The position numbers and the translations under genes were made by a program. The notes under the pieces were generated by a model. The model was not told the DNA's origin. It searched no databases and worked only from the letters and a program-made list of their open reading frames with translations. Positions 8,970-18,528 of a stretch of DNA of 64,000 nt are shown in pieces. Source of the stretch: Trichocoleus desertorum NBK24 (GTDB lineage: Bacteria; Cyanobacteriota; Cyanobacteriia; FACHB-46); contig NZ_CP116619.1 of NCBI RefSeq assembly GCF_030409055.1, forward strand, positions 715,628 to 779,627, read 5' to 3'. Each line of letters opens with the position of its first letter. Position 1 is the first letter of the stretch.

Positions 8970-9281
8970 GGCTCAGTTCACAACTCACTACGCCAACTTA
9001 CTTCACTGCTTCATCTATTTCACACATTCTTGACTTAGAAACCTAGTGGCTGATCAGATGCGCGTTAATCATTCTCCGGCTAGGCTCTCCATCAGGGCTT
9101 AGCCGCCTATAAGGAATGTGATTGGCTCAATCTTGACTTAAGTTATAACTTGAGTAACATAATTGGGCGAAGTCTTTGCACTTCTGCGAAATTTGTTGAA
9201 GTGACTGAGTAGACTGTTAAGGATTAGCTATGGCGTAGAAGCCATCTGATAAAATTTGTAAGGTTTCTATAAGTTTGATCA
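8970..9281. other. Non-coding gap between rpaB and plsX
   Basis: 312 nt with no convincing ORF. It holds one hairpin: CGGCTAGGC (9077-9085) pairs with GCTTAGCCG (9097-9105), nine pairs with one wobble, 11-nt loop, without a T-run. This could be a transcript end for rpaB. The plsX promoter must lie in the AT-rich stretch from about 9130 to 9280, but I cannot place it. Confidence 0.5.
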
Positions 9282-10316
9282 ATGGGACCAACTCGGGCAC
9301 GGATCGCAATCGATGCTATGGGCGGGGACCACGCCCCTGCTGAAATAGTCGCTGGAGCGCTGCGAGCGCAAGAAGAACTCGGTATTGAAGCTTTGGTAGT
9401 AGGTGACCCTGACCAAATCCAGGCTTACCTCAAGCAACATAATAGCTCTGCTCATTTGGAAATCATTCCATCTGAGGGCACAATCGAGATGACTGAGGAG
9501 CCACTAGGTGCCCTGAAGCGAAAGCCGAAGGCATCTATTAATGTGGCAATGGATTTGGTTAAGCAGAAGCGAGCTGATGCAGTCGTTTCAGCGGGACATT
9601 CGGGTGCCGCAATGGCAGCAGCATTACTGCGCTTAGGGCGGTTACGTGGCATTGACCGACCTGCAATCGGCGCTGTGTTGCCAACCTTGGTCGCTGGAAA
9701 GCCAGTGTTGATTTTGGATGTGGGCGCCAACGTAGATTGCCGCCCGAAGTTCCTAGAGCAGTTTGCGCTCATGGGCACCATTTATAGCCAATACGTTTTA
9801 GGGGTTGAGGCTCCTAAAGTAGGGCTACTCAATATTGGGGAAGAACCTTGCAAAGGCAATGACCAAGCCGTTCGCACCCATCAAATGCTGCAAGACAACC
9901 CTCAGATTCCATTTGTTGGGAATGCAGAAGGACGCGATGTGTTGTCTGGTCACTTTGATGTGATTGTTTGCGACGGCTTTGTTGGTAATATTCTGCTGAA
10001 ATTTGCTGAAGCAGTGGGTGAGGTGGCTTTGCAAATTTTGCGAGAAGAGTTACCCCAGGGACTGAATGGCAAGTTGGGTGTAACACTCTTAAAGCCAAAC
10101 CTGAAGCGGATCAAGCAGCGGATGGACCACGCGGAGCATGGGGGTGGCTTGCTACTAGGAGTAGATGGGGTTTGCGTCATCAGTCATGGTAGCTCTCAAG
10201 CGCCTTCTATCTTTAATGCGGTGCGTCTCGCTAAAGAAGCTGTGGATCATCAAGTTCTAGATCGAATTCAATCGTGTTATGGAAGAAAGACTGCTCCTGC
10301 AAGTGAGGGAGAATAG
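9282..10316 (+). CDS. plsX: Phosphate acyltransferase PlsX
   Basis: 344 residues, normal size. Opening IAIDAMGGDHAPAEIVAGA, the central SAGHSGAAMAAALLRLGRLRGIDRPAIG and the VCDGFVGNILLKFAEAVGE block are diagnostic. PlsX converts acyl-ACP to acyl-phosphate, the first dedicated step of phosphatidic acid synthesis. It is first in the run plsX-fabH-fabD-plsC with gaps of 2, 41 and 0 nt, a lipid-synthesis operon. Confidence 0.97.
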   Translation: MGPTRARIAIDAMGGDHAPAEIVAGALRAQEELGIEALVVGDPDQIQAYLKQHNSSAHLEIIPSEGTIEMTEEPLGALKRKPKASINVAMDLVKQKRADAVVSAGHSGAAMAAALLRLGRLRGIDRPAIGAVLPTLVAGKPVLILDVGANVDCRPKFLEQFALMGTIYSQYVLGVEAPKVGLLNIGEEPCKGNDQAVRTHQMLQDNPQIPFVGNAEGRDVLSGHFDVIVCDGFVGNILLKFAEAVGEVALQILREELPQGLNGKLGVTLLKPNLKRIKQRMDHAEHGGGLLLGVDGVCVISHGSSQAPSIFNAVRLAKEAVDHQVLDRIQSCYGRKTAPASEGE

Positions 10317-10318
10317 TC

Positions 10319-11311
10319 GTGCTGCCATCTGGAATTGCGATTACGGGGAGTGGCTCAGCCGCTCCCAAAACTGTGTTAGACAATGCAGGACTAAGCCAGG
10401 TCGTAGAAACCTCAGATGAGTGGATTGCGACTCGAACGGGAATTCGGGAACGCAAACTGGCTAATCCCCAAACTTCTCTGGCTGCGATCGCGACTGAGGC
10501 GGCCCAAAATGCGATCGCGATGGCAGGCATTACCGCTGCTGAACTGGACCTGATCATTCTGGCGACCTCAACCCCAGACGACCTGTTTGGCACCGCCAGC
10601 AAAATCCAAGCGGAACTGGGCGCTACCAAAGCCGTGGCTTTTGATTTAACTGCGGCTTGCTCCGGTTTCGTATTTGGCTTGGTAACTGCGGCCCAGTTTA
10701 TTCGCACAGGCGTTTACAAAAATGTTTTGCTGATTGGGGCAGATATGTTGTCCCGCTGGGTGGATTGGTCCGATCGCCGAACCTGTGTGCTGTTTGGGGA
10801 TGGTGCTGGGGCTGTCATCATCCAGGCTAACGAGTGCGATCGCCTCTTAGGCTTTGAAATTCGCAGCGACGGTACTCAGAATAGTTCGCTCAACTTAAGC
10901 TGCCAACCTCAACCTCAAGAACTCATTCCGGGAGTGACCGTAGGTTTGGGGGCTTACCAACCTGTCACGATGAATGGGCAGGAAGTGTACCGCTTTGCTG
11001 TCAAGCGGGTTCCCGAAGTCATTGAAAAAGCGCTTTATCGGGCAGAACTCAGCGTCGATCAAGTTGATTGGTTGCTTCTCCATCAAGCCAATCAACGAAT
11101 TCTTGATGCCGTATCTCAACGGTTGAAAGTGCCTGCTGAGAAAGTGATCAGTAACTTAGCTCGGTACGGCAATACTTCTGCTGCTTCCATTCCCATTGCC
11201 CTAGATGAAGCTGTGCGGCAAGGCCAGATCAAACCTGGAGATGTGATTGCAACTTCTGGTTTCGGAGCGGGGCTGACCTGGGGGGCAGCAATTTTCCAGT
11301 GGGGCCGATAA
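10319..11311 (+). CDS. fabH: 3-oxoacyl-ACP synthase III (FabH)
   Basis: 330 residues starting at GTG 10319, two bases after the plsX stop. The catalytic triad is visible: Cys114 in TAACSGFVFGL, His in LLHQANQRI and Asn in ARYGNTSAASIPIAL. FabH condenses acetyl-CoA with malonyl-ACP to initiate fatty-acid synthesis. It lies between plsX and fabD, which fits co-expression of fatty acid initiation and use. Confidence 0.97.
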   Translation: MLPSGIAITGSGSAAPKTVLDNAGLSQVVETSDEWIATRTGIRERKLANPQTSLAAIATEAAQNAIAMAGITAAELDLIILATSTPDDLFGTASKIQAELGATKAVAFDLTAACSGFVFGLVTAAQFIRTGVYKNVLLIGADMLSRWVDWSDRRTCVLFGDGAGAVIIQANECDRLLGFEIRSDGTQNSSLNLSCQPQPQELIPGVTVGLGAYQPVTMNGQEVYRFAVKRVPEVIEKALYRAELSVDQVDWLLLHQANQRILDAVSQRLKVPAEKVISNLARYGNTSAASIPIALDEAVRQGQIKPGDVIATSGFGAGLTWGAAIFQWGR

Positions 11312-11352
11312 GTGATAAAGTTTGAATCTTGATTCGCTGATATCAATTAGAC

Positions 11353-12234
11353 ATGACAAAGACGGCATGGGTGTTTCCTGGGCAAGGCTCTCAGGCGATC
11401 GGGATGGGGGTAGATCTGCTAGATCTACCCGAAGCAAAAACTAAGTTTGAGCAAGCAGAACAGATACTGGGTTGGTCTGTTCCAGCAGTTTGCCAAAGTG
11501 AGGAAGATAAACTCTCCCGCACCCTTTATACCCAGCCTTGTCTTTATGTCGTGGAAAGCATCTTGGTTGACTTGATGCAAGCCAGAGGCCAACAGGCTGA
11601 CCTGGTAGCGGGTCATAGCCTGGGTGAGTATGTGGCGCTTTATGCTGCTAAAGCTTTTGATTTTGAGGCTGGGCTACGCTTGGTGAAGCGTCGAGCCGAG
11701 CTAATGGATAGTGCTTCTGACGGAATGATGGCCGCTATCATTGGTTTCGATCGCGAACAGTTAGAGCAGCAAATTGCTCAAGCTGCTGATGTGGTTCTCG
11801 CCAATGACAACAATGCGGGCCAAGTCGTAATTTCTGGTACTCCCGCTGGGGTGGAAGCAGTGCTCTCACAGATCAAGGCGAAACGGATTGTGCGCCTGAA
11901 TGTGTCTGGGGCATTCCACTCACCTTTGATGTCACAGGCAGCGGCGGAGTTTCAGCAAGTTCTAGAAACTGTGAGTTTTGCGGACGCTCAGATTCCAGTG
12001 TTGTCGAATGTAGAGCCGACTTCAGCGATCGCGGCTACCGAGCTAAAGGAACGTTTAGTCAGGCAAATGACCGGATCGGTACGCTGGCGCGAAATTTCTC
12101 TGCGCCTACCAGAAGAGGGCATTCAACGAGTTGTAGAAATTGGCCCTGGCAAAGTATTAACTGGTTTAATCAAGCGCACCGCCCCTAATCTAGCCTTAGA
12201 GAATGTCAGCACTATTGCCGATCTCCCCAACTAA
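11353..12234 (+). CDS. fabD: Malonyl-CoA:ACP transacylase FabD
   Basis: 293 residues. N-terminal WVFPGQGSQAIGMG, nucleophile Ser89 in AGHSLGEYVAL, and the conserved His in NVSGAFHSPLM identify FabD. It loads malonyl groups on ACP for FabH and the elongating synthases. It begins 41 nt after fabH, and its stop codon directly abuts the GTG of plsC. Confidence 0.97.
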   Translation: MTKTAWVFPGQGSQAIGMGVDLLDLPEAKTKFEQAEQILGWSVPAVCQSEEDKLSRTLYTQPCLYVVESILVDLMQARGQQADLVAGHSLGEYVALYAAKAFDFEAGLRLVKRRAELMDSASDGMMAAIIGFDREQLEQQIAQAADVVLANDNNAGQVVISGTPAGVEAVLSQIKAKRIVRLNVSGAFHSPLMSQAAAEFQQVLETVSFADAQIPVLSNVEPTSAIAATELKERLVRQMTGSVRWREISLRLPEEGIQRVVEIGPGKVLTGLIKRTAPNLALENVSTIADLPN

Positions 12235-12897
12235 GTGAGCAGCAATCAATCAACCCTTATGGGCAGAAGCCGCGAACCTCGCATTAGCCTCTTCCTCTAC
12301 CATCTATTTAAGTGGTCAGTCGTCAGTCCCATGCTCCACGGCTATTTCCGAGGACGAATTTATGGGGCAGAAAACGTGCCACGGCAAGGGCCGCTTGTCG
12401 TGGTAAGCAATCATGCCAGCGACTTTGACCCACCCATTGTGTCTTGCTGTCTGGGCCGACCCGTGGCTTACATGGCAAAAGAAGAACTATTCCGGGTACC
12501 AGTGCTGAAGCAAGCAATTCGTCTCTATGGGGCTTACCCAGTCAAGCGAGGATCTGCCGATCGCAGTGCCATTCGGGAGGCGATCGCTTCTCTAGACCAG
12601 GGTTGGGCCGCAGGTATTTTTCTGCAAGGCACACGGACGGTAGATGGTCGCATTCCCAGCCCTAAATTAGGAGCCGCTTTGATTGCTGCCAAAACCCAAG
12701 CTCCACTGCTACCCGTGAGTTTATGGGGTACCCAAGCCATTATCCGTAAAGGCTCCTCCATCCCTCGGCTTGTGCCCTTAACGATTCGGATTGGACAGCC
12801 CATTTTGCCGCCTCAATCAACAGAACGAGAAGCACTAGAACTAGTCACACAACAGTGTGTTGAGGTCATTCATGCAATGCATGATTTGGGCCGATAA
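12235..12897 (+). CDS. plsC: 1-acyl-sn-glycerol-3-phosphate acyltransferase (PlsC family)
   Basis: 220 residues, GTG start immediately after the fabD stop. Acyltransferase motif I NHASDFD (H-x4-D), motif III-like FLQGTRTVDG (usual FPEGTRS, here Gln for Glu) and a hydrophobic N-terminal segment place it in the PlsC/LPAT family, acting at the inner membrane on lysophosphatidic acid. Linkage to plsX, fabH and fabD supports the role. Confidence 0.9.
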   Translation: MSSNQSTLMGRSREPRISLFLYHLFKWSVVSPMLHGYFRGRIYGAENVPRQGPLVVVSNHASDFDPPIVSCCLGRPVAYMAKEELFRVPVLKQAIRLYGAYPVKRGSADRSAIREAIASLDQGWAAGIFLQGTRTVDGRIPSPKLGAALIAAKTQAPLLPVSLWGTQAIIRKGSSIPRLVPLTIRIGQPILPPQSTEREALELVTQQCVEVIHAMHDLGR

Positions 12898-13039
12898 ATA
12901 ATCGCTAGTTAACCTAGGGTGAATTACCACTAAAGAGAGTTTGCTAGTAACCAAAAACACCACGAGAATAGGCATGGTTCTAGGCTCCATCACTCACTAG
13001 CACCAATCGCAAACTCGTGGCTTGTTGCCTACTCCAAAT

Positions 13040-14143
13040 ATGAATGAACGACCTGCCAGAGATTTCTGGGACCGACTGAACAACTCGGCACTCGTTCGCT
13101 TTTTATTACTATTCGCATCTGGCTGGGCTTTAGTCCAGCTATTGGCATATTTTGAGACGGTTATTGTCACATTTACACTAGCAGCAGTTTTGGCATTGCT
13201 ACTCAACTATCCAGTGCGCTGGTTACAACATTTTGTACCTCGCAGTTTAGCAATTGGCTTAGTATTTATATTTAGTTTGGTGCTGTTTGGTGGACTGGCA
13301 GTTACTGTTGGTTTTACGCTAGCGTCCCAGGCCCAAGAGTTAGTTAACAGAATTTCGGAAGTTCTCAATTCTTTAGTGCCATTGACTGAGCGCATCGAGC
13401 AATTTCTGCGCGATCGCAATATTCCAATTCAGTTAGATGAAGTTCAAAGGCAATTTCAAAACCGATTTTTATCAGAAGTTGGAACTAGCATTGGTTTCGG
13501 TTTAGCAGCATTAAGAATCTTCTTTTCCAATTTCATTAACTTTATTTTAATTACAGTTGTGGCATTCTTTATGCTGCTAGATGGGAGACGACTGTGGCAG
13601 CTTCTGATTAAGTTAGTCCCTATTCATCTGCGCTCTCGCTTTACCTTAGTCGTACAACGCAAGTTTTTGGGATTCTTTCGGGGACAATTTTTGCTAACAG
13701 CATTTCTGACCACAACCAGCTTTTTAGTTTTTCTGGTTTTACGAGTTCCGTTTGCTTTGTTACTAGCAATTATTATTGGAATTCTTGATATGATTCCGGG
13801 CATTGGTGCTACGCTCGGAGTTGGGGTGGTTTCTTTAATTGTCTTATCTCAGAGTATTTGGTTAGCATTGCAAGTCTTGGTCGCATCAATTATTTTGCAA
13901 CAAGTTCAGGACAATTTAATTGCTCCTAGAGTGATGCAAAATTCACTCAATATCAACCCCGTCATTGTCTTTTTCTCACTACTGGTAGGCGCTAGAGTCG
14001 CAGGTCTCTTAGGCATTTTTTTGGCGATTCCGATTGCGGCTGTTTTAGTCACTTTGTTTGAAATCGATGAGATGAAAGCGGAACCTATTGAGAAGCTACT
14101 AGCCTTACAAGAAGACACGCTACAAGAAGACACGCTAAAATGA
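13040..14143 (+). CDS. AI-2E/UPF0118-family membrane permease
   Basis: ATG at 13040 is chosen (a TTG at 13022 would add six residues); 367 residues. Hydrophobic helices occur at both ends, around a central amphipathic region (SQAQELVNRISEVLNSLVPL). The C-terminal pore-like part has VPFALLLAIIIGILDMIPGIGATLG and LVASIILQQVQDNLIAPRVMQ, the strongest family signature. The tail contains a short duplication (LQEDTLQEDTLK). Members transport diverse substrates (AI-2, auxin, Na+/H+), so the substrate is unknown. Confidence 0.9.
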   Translation: MNERPARDFWDRLNNSALVRFLLLFASGWALVQLLAYFETVIVTFTLAAVLALLLNYPVRWLQHFVPRSLAIGLVFIFSLVLFGGLAVTVGFTLASQAQELVNRISEVLNSLVPLTERIEQFLRDRNIPIQLDEVQRQFQNRFLSEVGTSIGFGLAALRIFFSNFINFILITVVAFFMLLDGRRLWQLLIKLVPIHLRSRFTLVVQRKFLGFFRGQFLLTAFLTTTSFLVFLVLRVPFALLLAIIIGILDMIPGIGATLGVGVVSLIVLSQSIWLALQVLVASIILQQVQDNLIAPRVMQNSLNINPVIVFFSLLVGARVAGLLGIFLAIPIAAVLVTLFEIDEMKAEPIEKLLALQEDTLQEDTLK

Positions 14144-14168
14144 GCCGAGTTTAAGCGGTAGTTGAAAG

Positions 14169-14474
14169 ATGTCAGGTTTGGAAAGTGTCAGAGCAGATTT
14201 AGCAGAGATGTTGGATGAGGCCGAGTGGAACTGGTTAATGCCTCATGCCCAACGTGATGTTTTGCTGGTTGTAGCTCCAGAACTAAGTTTGTTGGATGTA
14301 GGCGTGGCGATCGCGAGTGATAACGTGCTGGAAGTGCAAAATTGGATTCAGCAAAACTTGGTAGCCAAACCAACAGCAACTCAGTTGTCTGATTGGAACA
14401 GCAACCAAGAAAAACGCTTTAGCGCCCTGATTGTGCGGCCTTATGTCTTGGTGCAAGAGCCAACCGCAGCCTAA
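14169..14474 (+). CDS. DUF2288-family small protein
   Basis: 101 residues, soluble and acidic. The pattern DEAEWNWLMPHAQRDVLLVVAPELSLLDVGVAIASDNV...WI...W.....FSALIVRPYVLVQE matches the DUF2288 family common in cyanobacteria and proteobacteria. Function unknown. It follows the permease by 25 nt and its TAA overlaps the TAG of the convergent YdcF-like gene by four bases (CTAA). Confidence 0.8.
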   Translation: MSGLESVRADLAEMLDEAEWNWLMPHAQRDVLLVVAPELSLLDVGVAIASDNVLEVQNWIQQNLVAKPTATQLSDWNSNQEKRFSALIVRPYVLVQEPTAA

Positions 14475-15133
14475 TGCTCCCTTAGGTCAGGGAAAGCGTG
14501 AATGGCTTGTTTTGGGTCAAGAGATGTATTGAGGAGATGGCTCAGACGCGAACCAGTCCGACCTGTTGCGACCCAAAGTACAGCTCTAGCTCCATCTCGT
14601 ACAGCCTTCTCAAGCGATTCTGGCGCTTGCCCAGAGGGTACAGATATAGGCTTGAAGTCAATGCCTCGGCTGCCTAGAACGATCTCACCAATCACCCTGG
14701 CCCGACGCATATGGTAGTCCGAGGTAATGAGGTAGACACTTTCAATTCCTTCCGCTTTGAATTTATCGACTAAAGTCGTGAAATTAGTGACGGTGTCAAC
14801 AGCCTCGCGATCAATGATCACGCGCTCGGGGTCGATCCCTGCCTCAGAGAATGCCCACTCTGTATATTCCGGATTGCTACCACTCGAAATCCAAACCGAT
14901 ACTTGAGGATGTTCCCGCGCAAATTCAGCCGCAAACACTTCTCGCTCCGGCGCTCCGCCCAAGACTAACACCGCTTGGGGTTGCTGGAAGTAACTTCTGA
15001 TTTCCCGATACCCTACCCATAAGACAACGGGCAGCACCAGCATCAACCACGGAAACGACTTGCGCCGAGACTGAGACTTTTTTGAGCGTTTAGATTGCTG
15101 TGCTCTAGGATAGATAGCTTCCCTCGACCGCAT
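14471..15133 (-). CDS. YdcF-like (DUF218) membrane protein
   Basis: 220 residues. A basic N-terminus is followed by one membrane helix (about 28-43), then the DUF218 fold: AVLVLGGAPEREVFAAEFA, VWISSGSNPEYTEWAF, IDREAVDTVTNF and LITSDYHMRRARVIGEIV, whose conserved residues form the presumed active site. Relatives include SanA/ElyC-type envelope proteins linked to cell-wall precursor handling. The exact reaction is unknown. The 311-nt gap to the divergent GH1 gene (15134-15444) holds only promoters and a near-repeat of TACCCTCAA (about 15210 and 15391). Confidence 0.85.
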   Translation of the reverse strand: MRSREAIYPRAQQSKRSKKSQSRRKSFPWLMLVLPVVLWVGYREIRSYFQQPQAVLVLGGAPEREVFAAEFAREHPQVSVWISSGSNPEYTEWAFSEAGIDPERVIIDREAVDTVTNFTTLVDKFKAEGIESVYLITSDYHMRRARVIGEIVLGSRGIDFKPISVPSGQAPESLEKAVRDGARAVLWVATGRTGSRLSHLLNTSLDPKQAIHAFPDLREH

Positions 15134-15444
15134 ACTTAAAATCGTAGATAAGTGTAATCTGGAGTGCCCATGCTGTTCCTAGCACAACAGTGAGTAATTC
15201 CCCAGTAAAAGAGTACCCTCAAATTTAAGCAAACTTGTGGAAAATAACTCTTTTAGGATGAAATTCTGCGCTCCGTGCCACGCCTGACGTATGCTCCTTA
15301 GCATGGTTCACCTAATCTAGGGAATGGTCAGGAAAGGTTGCTCGATTTCATGGGCGATCGCTAACTGAGGCTAATATTCCAACGAGACGGTACCCTCAAG
15401 ATTTAGTAGCAAAGTAGCAAGAATTTAGCAGCATTGGAGGTTCT

Positions 15445-16818
15445 ATGGCCAGCTACTCCTTCCCAGATGATTTCACTTGGGGCGTAGCGACTGCCTCTTA
15501 CCAAATTGAGGGGGCAGCGACAGAAGATGGCCGCCAGCCCAGTGTTTGGGATACCTTTAGTGCAACTCCGGGGCGTGTGCTAAACGGCAATACGGGCGAA
15601 ATTGCTTGCGATCATTACCATCGCTACAAAGACGATATTGCCTTAATGGCCCAATTGGGGATCAAACATTACCGCTTCAGCCTTGCTTGGCCCCGGATCG
15701 TACCCACTGGGACAGGTGCAGTAAATGAAGCAGGGATTGATTTTTACAAACGTTTAGTCGATTGCCTCCTAGAGCATGGCATCACGCCTCATGCCACCCT
15801 ATTTCACTGGGATAGCCCCCAAGCTTTAGAAAACCGCTACGGATCTTGGCGGAGCCGGGAAATGGCCCAGGCCTATGCTGACTATGTTAGCGCGGTGGTC
15901 AGTCGCTTGGGCGATCGCATCACCCACTGGATGACGATCAACGAAATTTCTTGTTTTACCCACATGGGTTATGCAGTGGATCAAATTCCTGTCCATGCGC
16001 CAGGGACTTCGGTAAGGACGCTGAAAGAAGTTTGGCAAACATCGCACCATGCTATTTTGGCCCACGGATTGGGTTGCCAAGCGATTCGCGCCGCTTCTCC
16101 TGTTCCTTGTTCAGTAGCCTGGGTAGATAACTTCACGACCACAGTGCCACTAATCGAGTCACCAGAGCACATTGCGGCGGCTCAGAAAGCGTTTGGCTCT
16201 CTCATGTCTAACGGTGGAATTATTTTTCCAGTTCTAACCGGAGCCTACAACCCAGATTTACTCGAGAAACTGGGTGCTGATGCGCCAGATATACAAGATG
16301 GCGATCTAGAAAACATTCACCAACCTTTAGATGCGATCGGCCTCAACATTTACTTCGGCAGCTACGTCCGAGCGGCTGACAACAAACAGGGGTATGAAGT
16401 GTTGGACTTCCCCCAGGGTTATCCCCGGATGCACATGCCCTGGCTGCATATCGTACCGGAAAGTATCTACTGGAGCATTCGCCACATCAGCGAAACCCTA
16501 GGCAGACCCGATTTGCCTGTTTTCATCACCGAAAATGGTTGTGCCGCTCAAGATGAAGTGCGACCCGATGGCACTGTCATGGATAGCGATCGCATTATGT
16601 ATTTGCGTCAACACCTCAAGTCGGCCCAGAGAACCATTAGTGAGGGCTACCCACTCAAAGGTTATTTTCTCTGGACCTTTATGGATAACTTCGAATGGGC
16701 CTGGGGCTACGATCGCCGCTTTGGAATTGTTTATACAGACTATCCGACGCAAACCCGAATTCCTAAGGCTAGCTACCATTGGTATAGCGAGTGCATTCGC
16801 CAAAATCGCGTTGTGTAG
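15445..16818 (+). CDS. Family GH1 beta-glucosidase
   Basis: 457 residues with a good ribosome site (TTGGAGG, 15434-15440). GH1 signatures: opening FTWGVATASYQIEGA, acid/base Glu167 in TINE, nucleophile Glu363 in ITENG, and the glucone-binding WTFMDNFEWAWGYDRRFG. No signal peptide, so cytoplasmic, likely hydrolysing beta-glucosides or cello-oligosaccharides. It is followed 25 nt later by a small PH-like protein, probably on the same transcript. Confidence 0.95.
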   Translation: MASYSFPDDFTWGVATASYQIEGAATEDGRQPSVWDTFSATPGRVLNGNTGEIACDHYHRYKDDIALMAQLGIKHYRFSLAWPRIVPTGTGAVNEAGIDFYKRLVDCLLEHGITPHATLFHWDSPQALENRYGSWRSREMAQAYADYVSAVVSRLGDRITHWMTINEISCFTHMGYAVDQIPVHAPGTSVRTLKEVWQTSHHAILAHGLGCQAIRAASPVPCSVAWVDNFTTTVPLIESPEHIAAAQKAFGSLMSNGGIIFPVLTGAYNPDLLEKLGADAPDIQDGDLENIHQPLDAIGLNIYFGSYVRAADNKQGYEVLDFPQGYPRMHMPWLHIVPESIYWSIRHISETLGRPDLPVFITENGCAAQDEVRPDGTVMDSDRIMYLRQHLKSAQRTISEGYPLKGYFLWTFMDNFEWAWGYDRRFGIVYTDYPTQTRIPKASYHWYSECIRQNRVV

Positions 16819-16843
16819 TGCTCAAACAGGAAGCGAGACTTCG

Positions 16844-17206
16844 ATGCATATCAAAATTGACAACGACAAATTTTGCATTGAGCTTAACTTCTGGGAAAAA
16901 CTTTGGTCTTTGCAGTTCAATCACACTTGGCAAATTCCCCTCAGCCACATTGAATGTGCCACTACAACTGCACCTGTGAGTAATTGGAAAGAAATTAACT
17001 GGAAAGAAGTTAAGATGCCCGGAACGTTTGTTCCAGGGGTGATTAAAGCTGGGACTTATTACACAGAGCGAGGTAGAGAGTTTTGGTATGTCACAGGTGA
17101 CAAAAACTATCTAACCCTCGACCTAAAAAATGAGTTTTATCAAAGAGTGATTTTGACTGTAGAACAAAGTCAATTTTTGGCAGAGCAATTGAATTTAGGG
17201 CACTAA
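16844..17206 (+). CDS. Small PH-domain-like protein
   Basis: 120 residues from ATG 16844, preceded by AGGAAG. A longer in-frame reading back to 16535 runs across the GH1 gene and is rejected. The beta-rich pattern (FWEKLWSLQFNHTWQIPLSHIE, MPGTFVPGVIKAGTYYTERGREFWYV, LTLDLKNEFYQRVILTVEQ) resembles a family of small bacterial PH-like proteins best known as hypothetical proteins of actinobacteria. Function unknown; no membrane segment. The family resemblance is from memory and moderate. Confidence 0.7.
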   Translation: MHIKIDNDKFCIELNFWEKLWSLQFNHTWQIPLSHIECATTTAPVSNWKEINWKEVKMPGTFVPGVIKAGTYYTERGREFWYVTGDKNYLTLDLKNEFYQRVILTVEQSQFLAEQLNLGH

Positions 17207-17727
17207 AAATTCCTAACAATTGAGTCTATCTCCTCTGAAATTCTGAGGAGTCTTGCGGTCAACTAAAACGAGATTCCCTTTCAGGTATTACCTAGTCTAA
17301 CGAACTCAGACAAGTCAGTGTAAATACGTATAAAACTAGCTCGTCTTAGTAATATTTAATTTATCTAAAATCCAGAGCCTATGTCTGCCTGAGTCTAACC
17401 GTAACTGCTGGCAATCTTTGCTTTACAGAAACTTCATAAAATACCACCTAAACTACATCGCTAGTTTAACGACGGGTTAAGTAAGTCGATTCAAATTAAG
17501 TAGAGATTAAATTAGAATTAATCCTTGCTTAAACATTTATCAAACTTGATTTTCTGTTTGGAGGTTTCCTTTCTCACCATAGATTTTTAAGTTTTTCTAT
17601 GTGGCCTTTCCTTTAACCACGAGAAATGAACTTTTCTGGTACCTGCATTCTCTTAGGGTGGAGGGCTTTTTCTAGCAACTTTTTCTACTACCTTGCTGAG
17701 TCCCCGATTTCGAGGTGCCGAGCAATC
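17207..17727. other. AT-rich non-coding gap
   Basis: About 520 nt without a convincing gene. A small hairpin CTCCTC (17230-17235) / GAGGAG (17245-17250) 24 nt after the PH-like gene may end its transcript, but there is no T-run. The rest is AT-rich and presumably holds the promoter of the next membrane protein. Confidence 0.5.
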
Positions 17728-18528
17728 ATGATTTCTGTTTCTTCTAGAAAAGTTACTAAATTTTTGGCGTTTGTTGTCTTAGGCTTACTGTCATTTAGTT
17801 TGCTAGGACAACTTTCTAAAGTGATGTGGGGTGGTGAGCATCCGTGGATCGCTTCACTAGCGCATGTCTTTGATATAGATCGAGAAAAAAATCTTCCTAG
17901 TTTATATTCGGCAGCAACGTTATTTATTTGTGCCTGTCTATTGGCTGTGATTGCTACGGTCAAGCACCAGAAACGCGATCGCTACGTTGGGCATTGGGGC
18001 TGTTTATCCTTTATTTTTCTCTTCCTTGCCGCCGATGAATGGACCAGTCTCCATGAAAAAACCATTGAGCCGCTGAGAGCTTTGCTTGGTAGCAATGGCG
18101 GTGGTGCTTTACACTTTGCCTGGGTGCTTCCCGGTGCGCTCTTTGTGGGCCTTGTGGCGATCGCCTATCTCAAGTTCTTAAGAGATTTGCCAACTCGAAC
18201 TAAGCGCCTGCTTTTAACGGCTGGTGCGCTTTTTGTAGCAGGCACTTTAGGGATGGAGATGATAGATGGAGCTTACGCCCATCAATATGGGTTAGCGATT
18301 TGGAACAGAGAAGGCTTAAAACCTACTTGGGAAGCCTTAGTCTACACCTTGATGATGACCTGCGAAGAAGGTCTAGAAATGGCGGGAGTACTGGTTTTTA
18401 TGTATGCCCTAATCTCCTATTTAGGCGATTGCATACAAGAGATCCGCATTCGCATCGATCCGAACAGTCATCCGATTCTGTCTGATGTCGTTGCTGAGGC
18501 AGCGATCCCCAACCGGGGCCGAGTCTAA
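17728..18528 (+). CDS. Polytopic membrane protein, unknown function
   Basis: ATG 17728 (MISVSSRKVTKF) is preferred; an ATG at 17626 would add 34 poorly hydrophobic residues. The 266-residue protein has about six membrane helices. Conserved-looking acidic patches sit in or near them: AADEWTSLHEKTIEPL, GMEMIDGAYAHQ and MMTCEEGLEMAGVLVF. The pattern of acids and His within helices suggests ion or metal chemistry, but I do not recognise the family. Its TAA overlaps the TAG of the convergent hydrolase gene by four bases. Confidence 0.7.
   Translation: MISVSSRKVTKFLAFVVLGLLSFSLLGQLSKVMWGGEHPWIASLAHVFDIDREKNLPSLYSAATLFICACLLAVIATVKHQKRDRYVGHWGCLSFIFLFLAADEWTSLHEKTIEPLRALLGSNGGGALHFAWVLPGALFVGLVAIAYLKFLRDLPTRTKRLLLTAGALFVAGTLGMEMIDGAYAHQYGLAIWNREGLKPTWEALVYTLMMTCEEGLEMAGVLVFMYALISYLGDCIQEIRIRIDPNSHPILSDVVAEAAIPNRGRV

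Noticed and set aside
16535-16843. A longer form of the PH-like protein reaching back into the GH1 gene
   Set aside because: The upstream part is out-of-frame reading of the GH1 coding sequence; ATG 16844 has a ribosome site and gives the family-sized protein.
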